A DNA stretch of 13,309 nt from NCBI GenBank assembly GCA_900751665.1, contig CAADSV010000197.1, positions 1-13,309 on the forward strand. Reading direction: 5' to 3'. The notes beneath the pieces were generated by a model. The model was not told the origin of the DNA and ran no database searches. It saw nothing but the letters and a program-made list of their open reading frames with translations. Positions 5,451-12,216 of the stretch are shown here, piece after piece (position 1 is the stretch's first letter; each line of letters begins with the position of its first letter). A program made the position numbers and the translations under genes. Source of the DNA: an uncultured Collinsella sp. Lineage in GTDB: Bacteria; Actinomycetota; Coriobacteriia; Coriobacteriales; Coriobacteriaceae.

Positions 5451-6320
5451 ATGGATATCGATAACTTTGAATGGTGGTATAGCGAGGGTGAGGCTCCGGA
5501 CGAGGAGTGGGACGAGCCCATGCCGCGTGACGTGTCGAGCGACGAGGACGAGACCGGCAACGACGTCGCCGCCGACTCGGACGCCGCCCTCGACCCCGTC
5601 GAGCCCCTGACCTTCGAACAAGCTTGGGCCCAGGCCGAGGCAGACGAGGCCAAGGCCGACGCTACGGCCACGCTCGGTGAGCCAGCCGACATGTCCATCT
5701 CGCCGGCAAAGACCCCGCAGCCGCGCCACACTATCGATCCCGACAGCACGGCATCCTTCAGTATTCTCGACGTGCCCTCGCAGGGTGCCCAGGCGCCCGC
5801 ACCCACACGACGCCCCAATCTGTCTTGCGAGGAAGATGCAGGACGTCGCTCTCCGCTTGGCCCCATCCTTATCGCCTTCATGGCCGGCGTTATCGCATGC
5901 TCGGTAATTGGAAACGTCTGGAGCCATGTTGAGCAACAGCGAAAAGACGCCGCCAAGGTCGAGATGTCTGTCGAGCAATCGCTCGGCCGCACGCGCTCGG
6001 TACATGTGTCGGTCGAGGTCAAGGACGGCGCGACGTGGGACACCGCGCGCGGCGACAGCCAAATGCTCATCCACATCGCGGGGCGCGCGCTCAAAGGACA
6101 GACGATTGACGAGTATCAATACGTCAATTCCGCTGGTGACGGCATCGAACTTAAGCCCGGCGACTACGAGCTCACCGTCGATGAACCGCCCGTCGCCACC
6201 GACGGCACGCGCTTCCGTGCCTCAAAGCGCATGGTCCCCGTGAGCTTTAACTCACAGGCACCCGACACGGTCGACACCACGCCGCAGGGCGGGTTTGACC
6301 TTTACGTAGATACCCAGTAG
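5451..6320 (+). CDS. Single-pass membrane protein with acidic cytoplasmic tail, unknown function
   Basis: I do not recognise this 289-residue protein. Residues 1-130 are strongly acidic and low in complexity (runs such as DEEWDEPMP and SSDEDETGND, Ala/Pro-rich stretches), so probably disordered. RR at 132-133 precedes one membrane helix, GPILIAFMAGVIACSVIGNVW (137-157). Positive residues on the N side suggest the acidic tail is cytoplasmic. Residues 160-289 would be outside, with beta-rich text such as TRSVHVSVEVKDG and GDGIELKPGDYELTVDEPP that looks like a small Ig- or CNA-B-like fold; this is a weak inference. There is no lipobox, sortase motif or enzymatic motif. ATG 5451 follows AAGGGG. 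Its neighbours do not reveal a role. The layout recalls lineage-specific Coriobacteria membrane proteins or anti-sigma-like anchors, without the motifs of either. Confidence 0.75.
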   Translation: MDIDNFEWWYSEGEAPDEEWDEPMPRDVSSDEDETGNDVAADSDAALDPVEPLTFEQAWAQAEADEAKADATATLGEPADMSISPAKTPQPRHTIDPDSTASFSILDVPSQGAQAPAPTRRPNLSCEEDAGRRSPLGPILIAFMAGVIACSVIGNVWSHVEQQRKDAAKVEMSVEQSLGRTRSVHVSVEVKDGATWDTARGDSQMLIHIAGRALKGQTIDEYQYVNSAGDGIELKPGDYELTVDEPPVATDGTRFRASKRMVPVSFNSQAPDTVDTTPQGGFDLYVDTQ

Positions 6321-6370
6321 GCGCTCGCCGCTCATTCCGCTATGGCTACTCAATAATCGCCTGCCGTCCC

Positions 6371-6413
6371 GTCCCGCTGCCAAGAGTGGGACAATAGCCC
6401 TCGACACTATTGT
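6371..6413 (+). promoter_or_regulatory. Two adjacent dyads before the epimerase ribosome site
   Basis: GTCCCGCT-GCCAAG-AGTGGGAC (6371-6392, eight pairs, one G-T) shares its last two bases with ACAATAG-N9-CTATTGT (6391-6413), so the two hairpins compete at the junction. TTTATTTTT then leads straight into GGAGGA (6422-6427). This could be a terminator for the preceding membrane protein gene, an operator, or an RNA switch controlling the epimerase. A promoter here is also possible, with TATTGT (6408-6413) as -10. Confidence 0.4.
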
Positions 6414-6433
6414 TTATTTTTGGAGGAAGTAGC

Positions 6434-7327
6434 ATGTCTACCGTCACTACCATCAAGCGCGGCGGCCTTACCGCGGCCATCGATTCCATGGGCGCCCAGC
6501 TCACGAGCCTTGCCCTCAACGGCAACGAGTATCTGTGGCAGGGCGACCCCGCCTTTTGGGGCAAGCATGCGCCCATCCTGTTCCCCATTGTGGGCTCGCT
6601 GCGCAACAACACGGCAACGTCTGCGGCCGGCACCTGCGAGATGCCGCGCCACGGCCTCGCGCGCATCGTCGAGCACAAGCTGGTCGAGGTTTCGGAGGAC
6701 GGCTCCTCGGTAACTTACGAGATCACCGACACGCCCGAGTCGCTCAAGGCCTTTCCGTTCCACTTTAAGCTCAACATGACCTATGCCTTGACCGGCGACG
6801 CTACCCTCACGCAGGCCTTTGCCGTCACCAACACCGGCGACGTGGACCTGCCGTTCTCGGTGGGCGGCCACCCCGCGTTTAACGTACCGGCTCCCGGCGC
6901 CGAGGACGAGGCATTCGAGGATTACGAGCTGGCGTTTACCGAGGCTTGGACGAACGAGGCTCCCATCATCACGCCCGACGGTCTTATGACGTTTGAGGGC
7001 AGCTACAAGGCGCCCGATAACTCTGACGTGCTGCCCATCACGCACCGTAGCTTCGATAACGATGCCATCATGTTCACCGATACTCCGGGCTCCACGCTCA
7101 CGCTGCGCGGCCGCAAGTCGGGCCACGGCGTCAAGATCGACTTTGAGGGCTTTAAGTACATTGGCGTGTGGTCTGCCGCCAACGACGCTCCGTTTGTGGC
7201 ACTCGAGCCTTGGACCGGTCACACCACCATGGACACCGAGGACGACGTTTTTGAGCACAAGGCCAACACCATTACGCTGGCGCCGGGCGAGACGGACGTC
7301 CGCAGCTTTAGCGTCACTTTGCTCTAG
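6434..7327 (+). CDS. Aldose-1-epimerase family protein, LacX type
   Basis: A 297-residue cytoplasmic sugar epimerase of the galactose-mutarotase fold. Seen in order: LWQGDPAFWGKHAPILFPIVG (34-54, the LacX-type substrate edge), PRHGLAR (71-77, His73), GGHPAFN (144-150, His146) and ALEPWTG (256-262, Glu258). The two histidines and the late Glu correspond to the conserved catalytic and sugar-binding set of the superfamily. It probably interconverts alpha and beta anomers of a hexose or a related sugar; the exact sugar is unknown, and LacX-subgroup proteins are poorly characterised. ATG 6434 is chosen because GGAGGA lies 6 bases upstream; an in-frame start 24 bases earlier would put that site inside the gene. 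It is flanked by dyads on the left and a strong terminator on the right, so it is probably monocistronic. Confidence 0.9.
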   Translation: MSTVTTIKRGGLTAAIDSMGAQLTSLALNGNEYLWQGDPAFWGKHAPILFPIVGSLRNNTATSAAGTCEMPRHGLARIVEHKLVEVSEDGSSVTYEITDTPESLKAFPFHFKLNMTYALTGDATLTQAFAVTNTGDVDLPFSVGGHPAFNVPAPGAEDEAFEDYELAFTEAWTNEAPIITPDGLMTFEGSYKAPDNSDVLPITHRSFDNDAIMFTDTPGSTLTLRGRKSGHGVKIDFEGFKYIGVWSAANDAPFVALEPWTGHTTMDTEDDVFEHKANTITLAPGETDVRSFSVTLL

Positions 7328-7331
7328 AGGT

Positions 7332-7355
7332 TCCGCCGTTCTGACGAACGGCGGA
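7332..7355. repeat. Gene-end hairpin, also found after prfA
   Basis: TCCGCCGTTC-TGAC-GAACGGCGGA is a perfect 10-bp stem starting 4 bases after the epimerase stop. There is no T run. The same stem with loop TACC follows the prfA stop at 13287. It is probably an mRNA-end hairpin or a dispersed palindromic repeat. Confidence 0.75.
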
Positions 7356-7398
7356 CCGGTCGACGCTGCGCGCCACCCAGAGCGACAATTTGTCATTC

Positions 7399-7440
7399 AA
7401 AAGGCAAGGCATAGACCTTCTGGTCATGCCTTGCCTTTTT
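7399..7440 (+). terminator. Strong intrinsic terminator
   Basis: AAAAGGCAAGGCAT (7399-7412) pairs perfectly with 7426-7439. GACC/GGTC (7414-7417, 7422-7425) extends the stem across a bulged A to a TTCT loop. It ends in five T, and the A run on the left side lets it work in both directions. It ends the epimerase transcript and insulates the ABC operon. Confidence 0.9.
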
Positions 7441-7479
7441 CATGCCACTTGTTTGCTCTGGACGTCGCTCGCCGGCATT

Positions 7480-7507
7480 GCCAAAACATCGGCGTCCCCA
7501 ATGACTA
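7480..7507. repeat. Relic or empty counterpart of the 160-245 repeat
   Basis: GCCAAAACATCGGCGT (7480-7495) equals 160-175. The following CCCCAATGACTA (7496-7507) matches 234-245 (CCCCAACGACTA) but for one base. The 58 bases in between at the first site (176-233) are absent here. Confidence 0.6.
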
Positions 7508-7606
7508 CCGCGTGTCTATTAATTTTTCGAGCTTGTGCTGCGCTGCTGGTTGCTGGCGTATATCCTGTTAAGTCGTCAGCATACGATTCAACAGGGAAGG
7601 CAGATT

Positions 7607-8533
7607 ATGCATTCTCCCCAACAGTGCGATGCGCAGCGCCAGCCGGTATGCAGCCGTCGCATCTTTTTGGGTAGCGCTCTCGCTGCGAGCGCTTCTGTCG
7701 TCGCCGGCGCACTTGCCGGTTGCCAGCGCCCCTCCACGCTGGAAGTAGTTCAGCCCACGACGGGCGGCGGTCGCGACGACCTGTCCGATTCCGTTATCGG
7801 CAAGGACAAGATCCGTATCGGTATGGAGGCGGCCTACGCCCCGTACAACTGGCAGGTTTCCGAAGCCAGTGAGTACACCATCCCCATCGACAACGTGCAG
7901 GGCGCCTATGCCGATGGCTACGACGTACAGATCGCCAAGATCGTCTGCAAGGCCCTCGGTGGCGAGCCCGTTGCCGTCAAGCAGAGCTTCTCGGGCCTTA
8001 TCGATTCGCTCAACAACGGCCAGATCGACCTCATCATCGCCGGTATGAGCGCCACGCCCGAGCGCGAGGAGTCCGTCGGCTTTTCCGATCCGTACTTCAT
8101 TGGCTACTTTGGCCTGTTCGTAAAAGAGGGCTCGCCCTACCAAAACGCCACCAAGCTCAGCGACTTTAGCGGCGCTACGGTGCTCGGCCAAAAGGACACC
8201 ATGCTCGATACCGTTATCGATGAGATTCCGGGCGTTGTGCACAAAAACCCGGTCGATTCGGTTCCCACGGTGTTCTCGAACCTGCTGCAGGGCACGTGCG
8301 ACGCCGTGACCTACAACACCGAAAACGAGAAGGGCTATATGGCCCAAAATCCCGGTATCGTCCCCATCCATTTTGCCGAGGGCGAGGGCTTTAAGCAGGA
8401 GGTCACGGCAAATGTCGGTTGCCGCAAGGGCTCGGACAAGCTGCTTAAGCTCATCGACAAGACACTCAAGGGCATTAGCCAAGAGGAGCGCGACCAAATG
8501 TGGGACGCGTGCCTCGACCGTCAGCCGGCATAG
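7607..8533 (+). CDS. Amino acid ABC transporter substrate-binding lipoprotein (family 3)
   Basis: A 308-residue extracytoplasmic binding protein that delivers a polar amino acid to the permease encoded next. The signal region has a twin-arginine motif SRRIFLG (16-22), a hydrophobic stretch and a lipobox ALAGC with Cys39, so it should be exported by Tat and lipid-anchored. The mature domain shows SBP_bac_3 signatures: GMEAAYAPY (72-80), YADGYDVQIAK (101-111), LIDSLNNGQIDLIIAGMSATPERE (131-154, Arg153 the expected carboxylate-binding residue) and FSDPYF (159-164). ATG 7607 is favoured because AGGGAAGG lies 7 bases upstream and because the Tat signal then starts correctly; the open frame extends 24 codons further without support. 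The ligand is not predictable. It leads the three-gene operon, with 9 bases to the permease. Confidence 0.93.
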   Translation: MHSPQQCDAQRQPVCSRRIFLGSALAASASVVAGALAGCQRPSTLEVVQPTTGGGRDDLSDSVIGKDKIRIGMEAAYAPYNWQVSEASEYTIPIDNVQGAYADGYDVQIAKIVCKALGGEPVAVKQSFSGLIDSLNNGQIDLIIAGMSATPEREESVGFSDPYFIGYFGLFVKEGSPYQNATKLSDFSGATVLGQKDTMLDTVIDEIPGVVHKNPVDSVPTVFSNLLQGTCDAVTYNTENEKGYMAQNPGIVPIHFAEGEGFKQEVTANVGCRKGSDKLLKLIDKTLKGISQEERDQMWDACLDRQPA

Positions 8534-8542
8534 GGAGGCAGC

Positions 8543-9691
8543 ATGAAAACCATTAATCGTCTGGCCTCCTTTATCAAGGCCGACCACCGTTATGTATACC
8601 TGGGCACGAGCGTTATCGCGGCGCTCGGCCTGGCGTTTAGCCAACGCAACCCCACGCCGCTGAGCTTCTTGGCCCCCACGGGCGTGTTCCAGGATTGCCT
8701 TTGGGCGATTCTTTGGGCCTGGCTCGTCGTGTCGGCGGCGGCGCTGGTCACCAAGCTTATGCACTGGAACGACTATCGCGAAAAGTCGCCGTTCGCATCC
8801 GAGCGCTTCCGCCACGGCGCGCGCTTGGTCAGCTATGTCGTCGTTGCCATCGCGGCAATCTTCTTTATCGACCGCTGTGTCATGTCGTTTATCGACCTGG
8901 TGCAGGTGAGCATTGTCTCGGATTCCAACCCCAGCGACTTTTTGTCGAGCCTGGTCTACATGACCTACAAGAGCGGCGACTTCTTTATTCGCGGTATCGA
9001 GATCACCATCGCGCTTGCCACCTTCGGCACCGTCATCGCATTCTTCCTGGCACTGCTCTTTGTGTTCCTGCGTATTCAGACGTTCGACCGCGTGGATAAC
9101 GACCTGGTGCGCTTCTTTAAGAGCATCGGCCGCGGCTTTGCGACCGTCTACTCCACCATCGTGCGTGGCACGCCCATGATGGTCCAGGGCCTGCTCATCT
9201 ATTACGCGGGCTTCACCGTTTTGCGCGGCATGGGCTTCGAGACCGCCCAGGCCAACCAGATTTGGAGCACCTTTACCGCCGGCCTCGTCACCATCTCGCT
9301 CAACTCCACCGCCTACATGATGGAGGTCCTGCGCGGCGGCATCGAGTCCATCGATCCCGGCCAGGCCGAGGCGGCGCGCTCGCTGGGTCTGTCGCAGTGG
9401 CAGGCCATGCGCAAGGTCGTGTTCCCCCAGGGTATTAAAAACGCGATCCCCGCACTCACCAACGAGCTCATCATCAACATCAAGGACTCGTCGGTGCTTT
9501 CGGTCATCGGCGTGTTCGACCTCATGTACGCCACCACCACCGTCGCCGGCGTGTACTACCGCCAGATGGAGGTCTACTGCGTGGCGCTCGTGGTTTACCT
9601 GATCCTGACGCTCGTGGCGAGCCGTCTGCTCGAGGCCTTTGGCAAAAAGCTCGGCGCCGAGGCCCCGGCAACGCTGCCCAGCTCCAACTAG
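8543..9691 (+). CDS. Amino acid ABC transporter permease (HisM/GlnP type) with long N-terminus
   Basis: A 382-residue inner-membrane permease. Residues 148-370 are the usual family core: FFIRGIEITIALATFGT (147-163), VRGTPMMVQ (207-215) and an EAA loop at 276-296 (EAARSLG ... FPQ) that contacts the ATPase, followed by NIKDSSVLSVIG (312-323). The family is normally about 220-250 residues. Here roughly 145 extra residues precede the core, with about three hydrophobic segments (near 19-34, 49-70, 95-118). Only one permease gene is present, so the channel is probably a homodimer. ATG 8543 follows GGGAGG directly after the stop of the binding-protein gene, and the next gene starts 22 bases after its stop. 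The role in amino acid uptake is secure; the purpose of the extension is unknown. Confidence 0.92.
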   Translation: MKTINRLASFIKADHRYVYLGTSVIAALGLAFSQRNPTPLSFLAPTGVFQDCLWAILWAWLVVSAAALVTKLMHWNDYREKSPFASERFRHGARLVSYVVVAIAAIFFIDRCVMSFIDLVQVSIVSDSNPSDFLSSLVYMTYKSGDFFIRGIEITIALATFGTVIAFFLALLFVFLRIQTFDRVDNDLVRFFKSIGRGFATVYSTIVRGTPMMVQGLLIYYAGFTVLRGMGFETAQANQIWSTFTAGLVTISLNSTAYMMEVLRGGIESIDPGQAEAARSLGLSQWQAMRKVVFPQGIKNAIPALTNELIINIKDSSVLSVIGVFDLMYATTTVAGVYYRQMEVYCVALVVYLILTLVASRLLEAFGKKLGAEAPATLPSSN

Positions 9692-9713
9692 GCTCAAGAC
9701 GAGGAGAATCATC

Positions 9714-10499
9714 ATGGCAGATACCGCCACTACCGGCGCTGCGGCCGCCGCGCAAAACCAAGAGCCGCTCATCCGCGTCGAGGGCCTGCGCAAGAGCTTC
9801 GGCTCGCTCGAGGTACTCAAGGGCATCGACCTCGCTGTCAATCCCGGCGAGGTCGTCACCATCATCGGCGCCTCGGGCTCGGGCAAGTCGACCTTCCTGC
9901 GCTGCCTCAACCTGCTCGAGACCCCGGACGCGGGCCACATCTGGTTCCACGGCCAGGACCTTACGGCTGAGCGCTGCAATATCAATAAACTCCGTGAGGA
10001 CATCGGCATGGTGTTCCAGGGCTTTAACCTGTTCAACAACATGGACGTGCTCGACAACTGCACGCTCGCGCCCGTCATGCTCAAAAAGATGAGCAAGGCC
10101 GAGGCTGAAAAAATTGCGATGGGGCATTTGACGAGCGTGGGGCTCGAAAAGTTCGCGCACGCCGCCGTGGGTCGCCTGTCCGGTGGTCAAAAGCAGCGCG
10201 TGGCCATCGCTCGTGCCCTGTGCATGAATCCGCAGATCATGCTGTTCGACGAGCCGACCTCCGCGCTCGACCCCGAGATCGTGGGAGAGGTGCTCGAGGT
10301 CATGCGCAAGCTCGCTGCCGACGGCATGACCATGGTCGTCGTCACGCACGAGATGGCCTTTGCCCGAACCGTGTCCGACCGCGTGGTCTTTATGGACAAG
10401 GGCGTGGTGCTCGAGGACGCCGCACCGGCCGAGCTCTTCGGCAACCCCAAGCACCAGCGCACCCGCGAGTTCCTCTCGCGCTATCTCGAGGACAAATAA
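9714..10499 (+). CDS. Amino acid ABC transporter ATP-binding protein (GlnQ/HisP type)
   Basis: A 261-residue ATPase that drives the importer from the cytoplasmic face. All nucleotide-binding elements are intact: Walker A GASGSGKST (52-60), Q-loop Gln102 in VFQGFNLFNN, signature LSGGQKQR (155-162), Walker B IMLFDE (175-180), D-loop SALD (183-186) and switch His212 in THEM. FNLF after the Q-loop and THEMAFAR are typical of the polar amino acid subfamily. ATG 9714 is chosen because GAGGAG lies at 9701-9706; the first 18 residues are an Ala-rich tail ahead of the first strand. It is the only gene in the window that ends in TAA. A GC-rich hairpin follows before the peptidase gene. Confidence 0.95.
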   Translation: MADTATTGAAAAAQNQEPLIRVEGLRKSFGSLEVLKGIDLAVNPGEVVTIIGASGSGKSTFLRCLNLLETPDAGHIWFHGQDLTAERCNINKLREDIGMVFQGFNLFNNMDVLDNCTLAPVMLKKMSKAEAEKIAMGHLTSVGLEKFAHAAVGRLSGGQKQRVAIARALCMNPQIMLFDEPTSALDPEIVGEVLEVMRKLAADGMTMVVVTHEMAFARTVSDRVVFMDKGVVLEDAAPAELFGNPKHQRTREFLSRYLEDK

Positions 10500-10522
10500 C
10501 CAACCGCAAACGTTTACGTGGC

Positions 10523-10555
10523 AGGGCCGCTCCGGTGGGGCGGCCCTTGTCGTTA
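10523..10555 (+). terminator. GC-rich hairpin after the ABC operon
   Basis: GGGCCGCTCC (10524-10533) pairs with GGGGCGGCCC (10537-10546) around GGT, with one G-T pair. It is followed by TTGTCGTT, a weak T tract, so termination may be partial. Some read-through into the peptidase gene, which begins 25 bases later, is possible. Confidence 0.6.
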
Positions 10556-10571
10556 CAATCGAAAGGATGTC

Positions 10572-11987
10572 ATGGCCGAGGTTTGGCGTTTCTTTGCGCA
10601 TGAGGATGATTTTGCCGATTTGGACGAAGCTGGCGCGTGCGAGCGCCTGGGCCGCGTGCTGTCGTTTCCGACCGTCTCGAGCATGGATGCCGAGGTGGTG
10701 AACTGGCAGCCCTTCGACGACCTGCGCTCGTATATGCAGCAGGCTTGGCCGCACGTATTTACGGCGGGTAAGGTCGAGCTTATCGACCATTCGCTATTGG
10801 TGACGCTTGGCGGTTCCGACCCTGTCCTCAAGCCCATTATGCTCATGGGCCACATGGACGTGGTTCCCGTGGTACCCGGCACCGAGGCTGACTGGACGCA
10901 TGCCCCCTTTAGCGGGCATGTAGACGACACCTACATTTGGGGTCGCGGCGCCATCGATATGAAAGACCAGGTCGCAGGCATTCTCGAGGCGGTTGAGTAT
11001 GCGCTCGCGCACGGCTGGGAGCACAAGCGTACCCTGCTGCTCGCCTTTGGCCAGGACGAGGAAACCACGCAGTACGGCGCAGGTGCCATCGGCCGCGCGC
11101 TCGAGGAGCGCGGCATTGAGCTTGAGTACCTGATCGACGAGGGCGACTACCGCATCGTTTCGGCTGCCGAGTATGGCGCGGGCGAGGGCTGGCTTATGCA
11201 TGCCGACCTCGCGGAGAAGGGCTATGCCGATATCGTGCTCAAGACGAAGAGTGAGGGCGGGCATTCGTCCAACCCCTACGGTGGCACATCGCTCGAGGTG
11301 CTCAGCCGTGCCATCACCGCAATCTGCGATATCGAGTGGCCGACGCGCGTGACCGACTTGCTTGCCGCCCAGCTTGTCGAGTTAGGGCTCTACACGGCCG
11401 ATGAAATTGCCGCCAACGGGGATGCCATTGTCCGCGATTGCCTCGCCAGCAAAAAGCTCTATCCGCTGGTGACGACCACCTGCGCGCCCACGCAGATCGA
11501 GGGTGGCAGCACCGGCGCCAACGTAATGCCGCAGGATATGTGGGCCAACATCAACTTCCGCATGCTCGAGGGCACGAGCGTGGCCGACGTTGTGGCGCGC
11601 TGCCGTGAGGCGGTTGCCGGGGCGGACCTTGCCGGTCGTGTCGAAGTGGAGCTGGGCCCCGGCAGCTCCGAACCCTCGCCGTCCCCGCGTATCGGTGGTC
11701 CCGGCCTCGAGGCGGTTCGCTCCATCGCCGCCCGCTATTTCCGTGATCCAAAGGGGACGGAGGAAAACGGATCATTCGAGCCAGTGGCAATTGTGCCCTC
11801 GACCGTGATCGGTGCGACCGACGCTGCCAACTACCAGCACATTTGCTCCGAGTGCATTCGCTTTTCGGCCTTTGTGGTCGACGATGACGAGTGCGATCGC
11901 GGCGTCCACGGCACTAACGAGCGCATCACTCGCCGCGTCTACCTCCAGGGTGTCCGCTTCCTCATCGCCCTGCTCCACACGCTCTAG
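10572..11987 (+). CDS. M20 family metallopeptidase (dipeptidase / carboxypeptidase-like)
   Basis: A 471-residue di-zinc hydrolase of the M20/ArgE/DapE superfamily, probably cytoplasmic since no signal is seen. Expected metal and catalytic residues are present: His94 in GHMDVVP with catalytic Asp96, bridging Asp129 in GAIDMKD, Glu163-Glu164 in QDEET (base and ligand), Asp189 in LIDEGD, dimer-interface His231 in EGGHSS, and a late His446 in VHGTNE. The closest pattern I know is the CPS1/PepV-like peptidase group. Substrate is not determined; a role in trimming imported peptides or N-acyl amino acids would suit the ABC importer just upstream, which is inference. ATG 10572 is chosen because AAAGGA lies at 10562-10567 and because an earlier in-frame ATG (10518) lies ahead of the terminator-like hairpin. 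The stop is followed immediately by palindrome copy R4. Confidence 0.92.
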   Translation: MAEVWRFFAHEDDFADLDEAGACERLGRVLSFPTVSSMDAEVVNWQPFDDLRSYMQQAWPHVFTAGKVELIDHSLLVTLGGSDPVLKPIMLMGHMDVVPVVPGTEADWTHAPFSGHVDDTYIWGRGAIDMKDQVAGILEAVEYALAHGWEHKRTLLLAFGQDEETTQYGAGAIGRALEERGIELEYLIDEGDYRIVSAAEYGAGEGWLMHADLAEKGYADIVLKTKSEGGHSSNPYGGTSLEVLSRAITAICDIEWPTRVTDLLAAQLVELGLYTADEIAANGDAIVRDCLASKKLYPLVTTTCAPTQIEGGSTGANVMPQDMWANINFRMLEGTSVADVVARCREAVAGADLAGRVEVELGPGSSEPSPSPRIGGPGLEAVRSIAARYFRDPKGTEENGSFEPVAIVPSTVIGATDAANYQHICSECIRFSAFVVDDDECDRGVHGTNERITRRVYLQGVRFLIALLHTL

Positions 11988-12020
11988 AATCCGACAAAGG
12001 GACTGTCCCTTTGTCGGATT
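11988..12020. repeat. 33-nt palindrome, family copy R4 with compensated arms
   Basis: AATCCGACAAAGGGAC and its exact complement around a T, starting at the first base after the M20 stop. Compared with copy R1, TG at arm positions 4-5 became CC on the left, and the right arm changed to match, so full pairing is kept. No T run follows directly. Confidence 0.85.
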
Positions 12021-12216
12021 CCGTGCGGGTTATATGCAGGTTTGCCTGCGCACGCTATCATATATGGGTTAGACCGCAACTATGTACCCCATACGCGAAG
12101 GGATGCGCATGTATCTGAAGATCGACATGTTCTAGCCGGGCTTACCCCCGCAGTGGCGCCGCGCGCCCCATCAACTCTGCCGATTTTCACCTTCACGCAT
12201 ATAAAGGAGTCCCGCC
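12021..12216 (+). promoter_or_regulatory. Long leader of prfA
   Basis: There are 196 bases without a convincing gene. GCAGG-TTTG-CCTGC (12036-12049) is a small hairpin, and TATCAT (12056-12061) could be a -10 box with a poor -35. The ribosome site AAAGGAG (12203-12209) is 7 bases before the prfA ATG. A tiny frame is listed separately. No known riboswitch is recognised. Confidence 0.3.
12082..12135 (+). CDS. Possible 17-residue leader peptide
   Basis: A short frame, MYPIREGMRMYLKIDMF, ends in TAG. GAAGGG, 6 bases before the internal ATG at 12109, would also allow an 8-residue version. There is no homology or composition that demands function. It is listed because it lies in the leader of the release factor gene and itself ends in TAG, the codon that RF1 reads. 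Confidence 0.15.
   Translation: MYPIREGMRMYLKIDMF

Noticed and set aside
5046..6119. A 357-codon minus-strand frame spanning the divergent promoter region
   Set aside because: It runs through the hairpin, palindrome and MFS start, contains no domain, and conflicts with two better-supported genes.
6407..7396. A 329-codon open frame on the minus strand opposite the epimerase
   Set aside because: It is a shadow of a well-supported gene, with no recognisable motif and no initiation signal.
7568..10096. An 842-codon open frame on the minus strand
   Set aside because: It lies opposite the intact binding-protein, permease and ATPase genes. Its translation is His/Arg/Asp-rich without domains, and it has no promoter or ribosome site. 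Strong G/C third-position bias in the real genes removes antisense stops.
10518..10571. Earlier in-frame ATG as the start of the M20 peptidase
   Set aside because: The extra 18 codons are encoded by the GC-rich hairpin after the ABC operon, and no ribosome site precedes 10518, whereas AAAGGA precedes 10572.
9522..10790. A 422-codon minus-strand open frame across the ATPase gene
   Set aside because: It overlaps an intact Walker-motif ATPase and its terminator. No domain or start signal is visible.
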